Source: Sipunculus nudus (taxonomy: Eukaryota; Annelida; Sipuncula; Golfingiida; Sipunculidae). Taken from it: DNA of 64,000 nucleotides. Below the pieces are notes generated by a model. The model saw only the letters and a program-made list of their open reading frames with translations. It ran no database searches and was not told the DNA's origin. Shown piece by piece: positions 35,288 through 44,399 of this stretch. The translations under genes were made by a program, and so were the position numbers. The stretch lies in the NCBI GenBank assembly GCA_026874595.1, contig CM049306.1, forward strand, positions 27,211,519 to 27,275,518, in the 5' to 3' direction. Within the stretch, counting starts at the first letter, position 1; each line of letters starts with the position of its first letter.

Positions 35288-37856
35288 TGGCCCATGGGCC
35301 ATGACGCTCAGCTGAATTCAAGGAATGTAGAACAATGAGCAAAATGACTGCCAGAGTGCAAACAAATCATGACTTTTGTGAAAAGTCCTTAGAAATGGGT
35401 TTCAGTGGGCTTTTGGACAGATGACAACTTCATTTGAAGGTCTCATAAATAGAGAAAAAAATCCTTTAAAAATTGAAAAAAATACGCCACCAGATTGAAG
35501 GAACTGATGGAACACTCCATGATCAATATGCCTGAAAAGAATCATGGAGATCAATGCATTGGTTATTCAGATACTGGAGTTTAAATTTGTATCAAATTTT
35601 TAATTATTCTGAGGGGTACTTACTACGAAGGATATGGGTAACAGAGACCTAATTTCATGTTTTCACAGAGACTTTTCATGAACCTCCCTTGATGTCAAGT
35701 AAGAAGAATCTAGGTCCTGCGGTTACGATTTGTGCCCTGTTAACAAATGACAACTTCTTTGAAGGTCTCAAAAATGAAGAAAAAAATTCGTAAAAATTGA
35801 AAAAAAAAATATGGCGCCACAAGTTTGCAGGAACTGATGGAACATCCCATGATCAATATTCATGCAAAGAATCATGGTGATCAATGCAGTAGTTATTCAG
35901 ATACTTGAGCTTTTGTATCAAATTTTGCATTATTCTGGGGGGTACTTCGGAGCCCCATAGCTCCAAGGATATGGGTAACAGAGCACCTAATTTCAGGTTT
36001 TCAAGGAGATTTTTCATGGACCTCCCTGGATATTAAGTTTGAAGATTCCAGGTCCAGTGGTTACGATTTGTGCCCTGTTAACAGATGACAGTTTCATTGA
36101 GGTCTGAAAAAAAGAGAAAAAAAAATGTAAAAATTCGAAAAATACAGGTGGCACCACCAGTCTGCAGGAAATGATGGAACATCCCATGATCAATATTCAT
36201 GCAAAGAATCATGGTGATCAATGCATTGGTTATTCAGATACTTGAGCTTTTGTATCAAATTTTGCATTATTCTGGGGGGTACTTCGGAGCCCCATAGCTC
36301 CAAGGATATGGGTAACAGAGACCTAATTTCAGGTTTTCAAGGAGATTTTTCATGGACCTCCCTGGATATTAAGTTTGAAGATTCCAGGTCCAATGGTTAT
36401 GATTTGTGCCATGTTAACAGATGACAGTTTCATTGAAGTTTGAAAAAAAAGAGAAAAAAATTTGCAAAAAATTTGAAAAAAAATACAGGTGGCGCCACCA
36501 GTCTGCAGGAAGTGATGGATTATCCCATGATTAATATTCATGCAGAGAATCTTGGTGATCAATGCAGTGGTTATTCAGATACTTGAGCTTTTGTATCAAA
36601 TTTTGCATTATTCTGGGGGATACTTCAGAGCCCCATGGCTCTGAGGTTTTGGGTAACAGAGACCCAATTTTCAGTTTCGTAGAAGACTTTTCATTGGCCT
36701 CTCTGCATGTCAAGAAAGAAGATTCTAGGTCCAGCCGTTATGATTTGTGCCCTGTTATCAGATGACAGCATCTTTTAAGGTATCAAAAATAGAGAAAGAA
36801 AATTGTAAAAATATAGGTGGCGCCACCAGTCTGCAGAAACCGATGAAATACCCCATGATCAATATCCATGCAAATAATCATGGTGATCAATACATTAGTT
36901 GTTCAGATATTTGAGTTTTTGTATCAAATTTTCATGATTCTGGGGGGTACTTCAGAGCCCCATAGCTTGAAGAATCTGGGTAACAGAGACCTAATTCCCG
37001 GTTTCCAAGGAGACTTTTCATGGGCCTCCACGCATGTCAAGATAGAAGATTCTAGGTCCAGTTGTTACGATTTGTGCCATTTTAACAGATGACCACATCT
37101 TATGAGGTCTCAAAAATAGAGAAAAAAATTCGTAAAAATAAAAAAAATACAGGTTGCGCCACCAGACTGCAGAAACTGATGAAACATTCCATGATCAATA
37201 TTCATGCAAAGAATCATGGTGATCAATGCAATAGTTGTTCAGATACTGGAGCTTTTGAATCAAATTTTCCATTATTCTGGGGGGTATTTCGGAGCCCCAT
37301 AGCTCAGAGGTTATGGGTAACAGAGACTTAATTTCAGGTTTCCAAAGAGACTTTTCATGGGCCTCACGGTATTTCAAGAGAGAAGATTCTAGGTCCAGTC
37401 ATTACAATTTGTGCCCTGTTAACAGATGACTACATCTCAAGAGGTCTCAAAATAAAAGAAAAAAATTCATAAAAATCGAAAAAATATAGGTGGCGCCACC
37501 AGACTGCAGAAACTGATGAAACATTCCATGATCAATATCCATGCACAGAATCATGGTGATCAATGCAATAGTTGTTCAGATACTTGAGCTTTTGTATCAA
37601 ATTTTCCATTTTTCTGGGGGGTACTTCGGAGCCCCATAGCTCAGAGGTTATGGGTAACAGAGACCTAATTTCAGGTTTCCAAGGAGATTTTTCATGGTAC
37701 TCCCTGGATGTCAAGTTAGAAGATTCCAGGTCCAGTGGTTACGATTTGTGCCTGGTTAACGGACAGACAGACGGACAGACGGACAGACAGACAGACGGAC
37801 GACGGACAAAGAGTGATCGCTATAGCTCAGATGACTTTCAGTCAGCTGAGCTAAAA
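35288..37856 (+). mobile_element. Palindrome-ended tandem-repeat element, copy E2, inside the RNase H gene
   Basis: Starts with the perfect 14-bp palindrome TGGCCCATGGGCCA, then TGACGCTCAGCTGAATTC. It ends after GACAGACGGAC tracts in a hairpin at 37824-37852 (AGCTCAG/CTGAGCT outer arms, TGACT/AGTCA inner arms, TTC loop) and AAAA. RNase H coding resumes at 37857 with YSTIENECLALILALRHFE, which fixes the right boundary. The interior holds about seven units of 337 bp. No transposase or other coding is visible. Confidence 0.88.
35400..37770. repeat. Tandem array, ~337-bp unit, about 7 copies
   Basis: The landmark AGAGCCCCATRGCTC or GGAGCCCCATAGCTC recurs at about 35948, 36286, 36627, 36953, 37291 and 37628 (spacings 326-341). 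Each unit also has GGTAACAGAGACCTAATTTC, GGTTACGATTTGTGCCCTG and RTGGCGCCACCAGTCTGCAG. The 60-106-codon frames in this array are repeat translation. Related single units occur at 44200-46000 and 48430-48840. Confidence 0.93.
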
Positions 37857-38128
37857 ACTACTCCACTATTGAAAACGAATGTTTGGCTTTGATTTTGGCG
37901 TTGCGACATTTTGAAGTTTATGTTACTTCATCAGTCAGTCCTATCATTGTCTTCAGTAATCACAATCCCCTCACGTTCATAAACAAGTTAAAGTGTAAAA
38001 ATCAAAGATTGATGAGATGGAGTTTGTTCTTACAGGATTAAAATCTTGATATCATTCACATTAAAGGGAAAGACAATGTACTTGCTGATTGCTTATCGAG
38101 ATGTAATCATGTTTATGAAATGCTGTGA
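37857..38128 (+). pseudogene. RNase H, second part; end of pol
   Basis: Frame continues with YSTIENECLALILALRHFE, then FSNHNPLTFINKLKCKNQRL, one stop, and HIKGKDNVLADCLSR, ending at TGA 38126-38128. These are standard gypsy RNase H features, and GKDNVLADCLSR is the usual pol terminus. Confidence 0.88.
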
Positions 38129-38205
38129 ACAAGATGTTTATGTAATGTTGTAAATAAGATGATTTTTGAGATGTTGTAAAATTTTAGTGATTGTGATCGC
38201 AAAAA

Positions 38206-38228
38206 GAAAGTTTTCCATGAAAACTTTC
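38206..38228 (+). other. Perfect 9-bp hairpin upstream of the polypurine tract
   Basis: GAAAGTTTT-CCATG-AAAACTTTC, 12 bp before the polypurine tract. It may be an RNA structure at the end of the coding region; its function is unknown. Confidence 0.6.
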
Positions 38229-38240
38229 TTTTTTTCTTTC

Positions 38241-38250
38241 AGGAGGGGGA
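38241..38250 (+). other. Polypurine tract
   Basis: AGGAGGGGGA directly before the 3' LTR (TGTTACAGG from 38252). It is the expected plus-strand primer of reverse transcription. Confidence 0.85.
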
Positions 38251-38251
38251 T

Positions 38252-39016
38252 TGTTACAGGAGCTCCTTTTATTGTGTGACACGGGCGTAACTCGTGTTGT
38301 TGTTGCACTTTATGTTTAATCCGTACTGGTTGAACTCTCGTTGCCATGCTAGTTTGGAGCTTTCTTGCCTGGCCGAGGTCACGTGAACCCTAATATGTAG
38401 AGAGACACAGCGATGTTCTTCTAGATGATTCCTGTAACGCGTGTTTACTGTGTTGTGTAAGGTCTTTTAAACTGTTCGAGAAGTGGAAAATTCTCGGCTT
38501 GAGGTGAAGAGTATATAAAGGGGCTGTGTTTTAGAGCCGGGAGAAGATTTCTAGCGGAAGAAGAAACGTGTGTCAGTTTCTGGGACCTTATCCGACGAGT
38601 GCGGCAATTATACACTTTCTCCTGGATTTTGTGCATTCGGACTTCAGTTTACTTTCTGGATTGTTACAAGAGCTTTAAACTGGACTGTCATTCTCCGAGA
38701 GTATACATTTAAAGAACTTATCGTTGTGCCGGTGTTGGTATCCAGGTACTGTGCACGTTGTTTATTTTTCTGTGTGATTGTATTGATTTTTTGTTATACC
38801 GCTGTTTTACTGTATAATTGTAATGATTTAGTGTATTGTAATGTTAGGGTTGTTTCAAGAATAAGTTAAAGTTTTTGTTAACAAAAAACCACTGACTTCT
38901 TTATTCATTCTACTAGACATTTCACGCTGCCTAGTGTTACAGAATCTGATTTTTTTATCTCCGTTACAGAATTTGTGTTCATCAAGCATACGTGATCTGT
39001 TTATATTAGATTCCGT

Positions 39017-39020
<4 letters not shown>
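38252..39020 (+). repeat. 3' LTR (769 bp)
   Basis: Begins TGTTACAGGAGCTCC and ends ATTCCGTAACA. It matches the 5' LTR apart from scattered substitutions and the extra block of about 70 bp (38823-38910), which may be the ancestral state. Confidence 0.95.

Positions 39021-39080
<60 letters not shown>
39021..39080. repeat. (TA)n microsatellite at the 3' LTR boundary
   Basis: Sixty bases of AT directly abutting the LTR terminus. The left flank of the element is also (TA)-rich, so the element inserted into, or seeded, a TA tract. Confidence 0.95.
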
Positions 39081-39083
<3 letters not shown>

Positions 39084-40242
39084 CCTCGTTGTAAATTGTC
39101 GTTCTCCGTATATTCGTGTGATTCGTAATAAAGAAAAATAATTGTAACACACGAATGAAAGATTTATTTTTTAATGGCATAAGTATATCCTTTAAATCTG
39201 CAACCATTTTGTATCAACCTTCATTCAACTGTTTCTTGACTTTATGTTACAAGAAATTCTTTCCTGTCATTGGTCCGTAGGTTTCATATTTTATCAAATT
39301 CCTGTTGTGCAATAAAAAAAAACCTTTCGGCGCTTTTGTAATACAATACTACTGTAAAGGTTTGAGCGATGACGACTTATTAGGATTCGCATCATGCGGA
39401 AACATTTACGAAGCATTTCCCAACAAAGTCTTTACATTTGTTCATATTTAAGCAGAATATTGTGTATTAGTACATATAAAAATAATCAGTTTAAAACATG
39501 GGAATAGCGTACACGTTGCAGCTATAGGTAAAAAATATTTATATGTTTACATGTATATACCTGTAAGATATGAACTTATATACCTTTATAAGTATTATGC
39601 TATACCATAGAGATAGTTGATATAAAAATGCTTGAATATAGAGGGCAAATGAAAAAATTCAATGCACTGAAATGTTATTATGTAAATTCGGCTTCTATAA
39701 ACGATGTAAGCGTGTATACATTAAAACGTTACCCGCGGGCCGACAATGTCCTTACTAAATGTGATACAATATAAAAACAGTTCACTTTAAAAAGCGAGGT
39801 TAAATTCACCTCTAGTCCTTTCTTTCACCGCGCGATGGGCATCGAATAATTGCTACTGTCAAACATTTGAAAATGGCATAAACGTACTGACTTGATTGAA
39901 ATACAGAATGAAATAGATCACACAAAATTATTTTTACTCAGCTATTTCATAGACCTTTCTGTGCCCGAAATAATATGGCTCAACAGACATATTTGTTATC
40001 AAAATTTATGGTATGTCGGTGTCCTTGACCCTTTTTAGCTGAAGTGAAACTTGGACTATTTTCTCAAACATCAAGTTATCTGCAAGGCATTTTGGTTTTC
40101 CTTTCAATTATTATTAGTACATGATTTACATAAGGCATGATTTTAACATTTTAACTGTACGCTCTCTTTAAAAAAATAGAAAAAAACTTTCATAAAACAT
40201 TTGGAGAAGAGCAACATATATGTATAAAAGCGAGCCATGACG
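39081..40242. other. Non-coding, downstream of the GS-like gene
   Basis: AT-rich sequence with no coding features. It may include alternative 3' UTR of the minus-strand gene, since an AATAAA on the minus strand also occurs near 39162. Confidence 0.35.
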
Positions 40243-40248
40243 TTTATT
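40243..40248 (-). promoter_or_regulatory. Polyadenylation signal of the GS-like gene
   Basis: AATAAA on the minus strand (TTTATT on plus), 53 bp past the TAA stop. It is the nearest candidate; others lie further downstream. Confidence 0.45.
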
Positions 40249-40300
40249 ATACTACCGATTTTCTGTGTTTATAAAATCTAAAATCAGTCTTGTCATTAGT

Positions 40301-41475
40301 TTATATCAATTTATATTCTTCGATCTCCTTAGCCAAAATATCAGGGTCAAAGGATGTTGGCTCAAACTTGGGGAACTCTTTAATTTCACCTTGTTTATTT
40401 TCGATAAATCTGTTTACAATGAAAGGTCCAATAGAATTGACCATGACGTCGTCCTCTTTTAGAGCCACTAGAGCCTCTGGAAGGGTCTTAGGGAGGGCAA
40501 CTGGCCCCTTTCCGTCGGTGGTTTCCGGTGGACATGGTAACTTTCGTTCAATTCCATCAAGTCCTGCAGCGATGGTAGCGGCAAGGACAAGGTAAGGGTT
40601 GGCTGCGGAACTTGGGAGACGGTTTTCTACGGCTGCACCGAGCTTACCATAGGTCTTGGCCCTGAAAGACGATTCCCGGTGGTCCATACTCCAGCTAGCG
40701 TGACTTGGTGCGAAGTCGTTATAAAAACGCCTATAGCAGTTAACGGTGGGAGCACAGAAGGCGCTAATCGCAGGGGCATGAAAACACAGGCCGGCGATCC
40801 AGTGATGGGCGATGTCGGATAAGCGGCTGTTGTAATTTGGATCATTGAAGACATTTACACCCTCACTGTTCCACAGCGACGACGTTAAGTGAGTTCCACT
40901 ACAGTGCATATGCTCAGAGGGTTTAGGAATATAGCAGGCTTTGTAGCCTCGAGATGTAGCTATTTCCTTTGATGCAACCTTGGCTACGAAATAGTTATCA
41001 GCAATCTTCATTCCCCATTGGGGTTTCATGCTAAATTCCACTTGACCAGGTCCGTATTCACAGTGCATCCTCTCAATTTCAACGCCTGCAACTGCGAGTT
41101 CACTATCCAGAGTGAAGAAATAATCCTCAATTCCCGACTGAACCACTGTCGAAAAAATATCTGTTCCCTCGAATGCTGGTTTATCTTCTTTATTTAGCAG
41201 AGCAAACTCAACCTCGAACGCAGACAACAGTTGATACCCCTTGTCTTTCAGACGCTGGACTTGCTTTTTTGCCACCTGGACACAACAGCCTTCATAAGCC
41301 TTTTTATATACATAGTTCATGTCGCAGAGCACCTCACCGACTTTCCTGGTACTTCCAGCCCAAGGAACTGGGTGTGCTGTACCTACCCGTGGTTGACACC
41401 AGCCATTAGGAAAACCTTTCTTCCCCTGTTCCCCTAGCAACCTGATCTGAGTGCGTGGTCCGATGAGGTCAAACA
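40301..41475 (-). CDS. Lengsin/glutamine-synthetase-like protein, terminal coding exon
   Basis: Exon of 390 codons plus two bases, ending at TAA 40303-40301. It shows the glutamine synthetase fold: SAFEVEFALL, EYGPGQVEFSM (GPGQ box), KACYIPKP followed by HCSGTHLTSSLW (the glycine/histidine ATP-binding region), and SSAANPYLVLAATIAAGLDGI near the end. The usual W-x3-NR-x3-R arginine region reads WSMDHRESSFR. The acceptor is TTTGACAG at 41476-41483, and phase 1 joins the upstream exon. Family members make glutamine or gamma-glutamyl amides; lengsins are thought to be non-enzymatic, so activity cannot be assumed. Together with the start exon it gives about 436 residues, normal for the family. The frame is fully open, unlike all nearby transposon relics. 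Confidence 0.93.
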
Positions 41476-41926
41476 CTGTCAAATGAATAATATGGAAGTA
41501 ATGAAATCATTATTCATCGGACATATCTGAGACAATATTTACATATTCATATGAAAAATTTCCAGACTTAACTCAAGAATGCCGTGGAGTATTCAGTATT
41601 GGAGTATGCAAATTGATCATTACTACATCCTTGCCTGTGTCCCTGTCTTAAGACTCTTATTGAGTATACCAGACTTATTGTTCCAGAAATGTTCTGCACT
41701 CTTCACCCTAAATGCATCAGATTAGAATATAAAAATAAGGAGATCAAAAGTATAATCAAGGAAAATGATATTTACAGGCGATCAATCACTTGCGCTCCTG
41801 CCTTAAACCTCGGTCACAACCGGGATACGGTCGCCGTACGGCAGGTGTTTTGGGTTGTTCAGTGCGGTTGACGAACGGCAACCGTGCGTTTTTTTAAGGC
41901 CGCAGGGACTCCGGCAACGACCGTAA

Positions 41927-42488
41927 AGCCCCAGTCACAACCCATCGTGCGTGTTTTTAATCCGTACGTTTTCTTGGGGAGGCCACGGCCGTCACGTTTT
42001 TCCGAAAACGTAGGGAGGGAGTGGCAAGAGTAGGGAGGGAGTATGTCAATGCACGGTTTCCGCAAGGTGTAAGTACGTGGCCCATGAGCGGTTGCGTACA
42101 TCGTACGTTGCGCGCGTGGTAACTGAATTGTACGTGCTTACAACGTGCTTGTAACGTACGATCTCTGTGCGATTGCCACGTTATCGTACGGAGGCAGTAC
42201 TTACACGTGCTGCTCACTTACGGTGTCCTTACTCACTCGCATGTTGCAAGTGTGTGCAAGTGCGATGATCGTAAGTTTTTCCGCCCGATGTCAGGGGTGA
42301 ATCCGTAGCTCGAACGCAGACCGGACGTAGCGAATGTTCCTCGTGCACTAAAAGTGCTACGGCTTGTCTTCGTGCTCCCAAATCCGTACTGAGTCGGTAC
42401 TCACCACGTACGGATCCCCAAATTGTGCCCACGTTTTTCGCAAGTATACAACACGCACTTGCAAGTATGGCGGGTTTGGACCACGGCT
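41927..42488. mobile_element. Nested element in the foldback's left arm (562 bp)
   Basis: Ends AGCCCCAGTCACAACCC and, reversed, AGCCGTGGTCCAAACCC, related to the outer element's own ends. It is flanked by TAA on both sides (41924-41926 and 42489-42491). The right arm of the foldback preserves the uninterrupted sequence (CAACGACCGTAACTGACATT reversed, at 43248-43267), with one TAA copy, so the insertion is proved internally. Confidence 0.85.
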
Positions 42489-42837
42489 TAACTGACATTA
42501 GCGCAAGCTCTTATGTTGATGCGGCGGCCGTGCGTCAGGCAGCCACCTTCGGGCTCCGTACGGCACCGTACAGTAGACGTACGGATGTCAAAGGATACCC
42601 GTGCGATTTTTAACGCCTTCTCGGTTACCCGAGAGACGTACGGTGTACCTGCGGCTGTTGTAAGGGGTCTTTGCGGCCTCCTCAAGGTTAGCTAGCGGTG
42701 TCCGCAGGGTTAGCTCACGTTACCTTGCAGTTGCCGTAAGTATGGGAAAGACACCTTGCTGCTCCCGCACGTCGGCCGCAAGTATTCCTGCGGTTTCAAA
42801 AACCTAACGGTGATCTACGGTGTGCAATGACAGCAGC

Positions 42838-42930
42838 GGGTTGTGACCAAGGCTTCAGTGTGCCTGCGTTCCCAAAAACCGTACGGCACTTTACGGTGTG
42901 CGTTGACCGCAGTTGTTTGTGACCGAGGCT
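42838..42930. repeat. Tandem ~76-bp terminal-type units in the foldback loop
   Basis: GGTTGTGACCAAGGCTT at 42838 and GTTTGTGACCGAGGCTT near 42911 are two further copies of the element's terminal motif. Each is accompanied by a CGGTGTGC...GACCGCAG-like block. Confidence 0.55.
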
Positions 42931-43531
42931 TAAGCCGTTCGGTTTTTGAAACCACAAGAATACTTATGCGGTCCACGTGCGGGAACGGCAAGGGGTCTTC
43001 CCCATTCTCACGGCCTTCCCACGGTAAAGTAAGCTTACCCTGCGGACGCCGCAAGTTAACCTTGCGGAAGCCGCAAAGACCCCTTACGACAGCCGCAGGT
43101 ATTCCGTACGTCTCTCGGGTAGCCGGGAAGGCGTTTAAAATCGCACAGGCATCCTACGGCATCCGTCGGTCAACTTTACGTCGATGTACGGAGCCCGTAG
43201 GTGACTGCCTGAGCACGGCTGCAGCATCAACTTAAGCGCTTGCGCTAATGTCAGTTACGGTCGTTGCGGGGTCCCTGTGGCCTTCAAATCACACGGTTGC
43301 CGTACGTCAACCGCAAGGAATAGCAAAAAAAACCCGTTGTACGCGACCGTATCCTGGTTGTGACCGAGGCTTTAGGCAAATTTAGAGCGTGGCACCCCAT
43401 CCCTTTTTCGACAACAACATTCTTGGGAATAGAATATGTATCAAAATTATGTATCAAAGCTGGAATTTGCATTATGCTGTTTTCAAACTATCCAGGAAAT
43501 AACGCCAATATCCCATAACAGACAAAACAAA

Positions 43532-43616
43532 TTGCCCATGGGCCATGACGCTCAGTTGAATTCAAGGAGCAATGGGTAAAATGAATACCTGAGTGTTCAA
43601 AATCATGCATTTTGCC
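43532..43616 (+). mobile_element. E-family element fragment, 5' end
   Basis: TTGCCCATGGGCCATGACGC followed by TCAGTTGAATTCAAGGA matches the start of E2. It then runs into a SINE-like copy. Confidence 0.65.
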
Positions 43617-43726
43617 AGATATAGAACAAGAATACACAGGAAAAGTCGGATAACCCCGTATAGGAATCGAACCCATGACCCTCCGATTGCCGGTCGTCTG
43701 CTCTACCACTGAGCCAACAGGGACAC
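43617..43726 (-). mobile_element. tRNA-derived SINE-like copy (minus)
   Basis: Read on the minus strand: CCCTGTTGGCTCAGTGGTAG (A-box region), GGGTTCGATTCC (B box), a CGGGG 3' acceptor arm, then a non-tRNA tail ATCCGACTTTTCCTGTGTAT and TCTTGTTCTATATCT. The same head and tail occur at 43967-44127. The anticodon stem pairs poorly, so it is not a functional tRNA gene. Confidence 0.75.
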
Positions 43727-43737
43727 AGAACAAGACC

Positions 43738-43815
43738 AAGATATAGAAAAAGAATACTAAACTATTTCTCCATGAGATGGACCAGCCTGGCATTCAAACA
43801 TCCTTCTATATAATA
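43738..43815 (+). mobile_element. SINE tail fragment without head
   Basis: CTCCATGAGATGGACCAGCC and TGGCATTCAAACATC match the tail of the plus-strand copy (44072-44115) with no tRNA-like head. Confidence 0.6.
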
Positions 43816-43966
43816 TTTGATGCACACCATTAAAGGCCAACAGTTTATCACTGCTGCATGTAAAGTCGCTGTGTCGACACATTCAGTATGTATAATATCA
43901 GTCACAGTAGTGACGCCACTTCGCTGGTTCCCATGAAAGTGTGCTGATACGCGGAGAAAGCTGGGG

Positions 43967-44127
43967 ATCCCTGTTAGCTCAGTGGTAGAGCAGTTTACCG
44001 GCAGTTTGAGGGTCATGGGTTCGATTCACATACGGGGTGATCCGACTTTTTCTGTGTATTCTTGTTCTATATCTCCTTGAGATGGGCCAGCATGGCCATT
44101 CAAACATCTCTCTATATTCATTTTGCC
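43967..44127 (+). mobile_element. tRNA-derived SINE-like copy (plus)
   Basis: A box TAGCTCAGTGG at 43975-43985 and B box GGTTCGATTCA at 44018-44028 with CCCTG/CGGGG acceptor arms. The tail ATCCGACTTTTTCTGTGTAT continues to CAAACATCTCTCTATATTC. The anticodon arm does not fold well. It is a degenerate SINE head rather than a tRNA gene. Confidence 0.78.
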
Positions 44128-44399
44128 AATAAACCTTAGATTTAGGTTACAGTCACCTTATTCTACATCCAGCTGCTACCATTTGTTGTGCCCATCCGAC
44201 TAACAGAGTGTTCAAATCATGTTCTTTCACACAGCTTGCAGAAAATAGGTCACAGTGATATTATTTCAGGTTTCCAAGGAGATTTTTATGGGCCTCTCTG
44301 GATGTAAAGTCAGAAGTTTCTAGGTCTAACAGTTACGGTTTGTGCACTATTAACAACAAGACCACTTCATTTGAAGGTCTCAATAATATAGAAAATAAG

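Larger units (their letters stand above)
27306..39020 (+). mobile_element. LTR retrotransposon with Gmr1-type gene order (11.7 kb with two inserts)
   Basis: Complete structure: 5' LTR, tRNA-Pro-like PBS, gag, protease, integrase, reverse transcriptase, RNase H, polypurine tract, 3' LTR. LTR ends are TGTTAC...GTAACA. The integrase lies before RT, the reverse of ordinary gypsy order and the hallmark of Gmr1-like elements. Two inserted elements (31211-33650 and 35288-37856) split the integrase and RNase H frames. Without them the element would be about 6.7 kb. Stops, frameshifts and a deletion in the integrase core make it inactive. It sits in a (TA)-rich target, which continues on the right at 39021. 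Confidence 0.93.
41806..43371. mobile_element. CpG-rich foldback element with TTA target duplication (1566 bp)
   Basis: Outer inverted ends: AACCTCGGTCACAACC on the left and, reversed, AGCCTCGGTCACAACC on the right. Both sides are flanked by TTA (41803-41805, 43372-43374). Inverted homology covers 41806-41926 against 43254-43371, then 42489 to about 42800 against about 42950-43256. A nested element interrupts the left arm. It is rich in CGTACGG and CCGCA and much more GC- and CpG-rich than its surroundings. No transposase is seen. A 3-bp TTA/TAA duplication would fit PIF/Harbinger-type MITEs; that class is inferred. Confidence 0.8.

Noticed and set aside
36350-37714. Repeated 60-74-codon frames on both strands within E2
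   Set aside because: The same peptide fragments recur every ~337 bp with the tandem unit and are non-coding repeat translation.
43967-44040. Functional tRNA gene
   Set aside because: The anticodon stem does not pair and the same head is fused to a non-tRNA tail in a second copy, so it is SINE-like.
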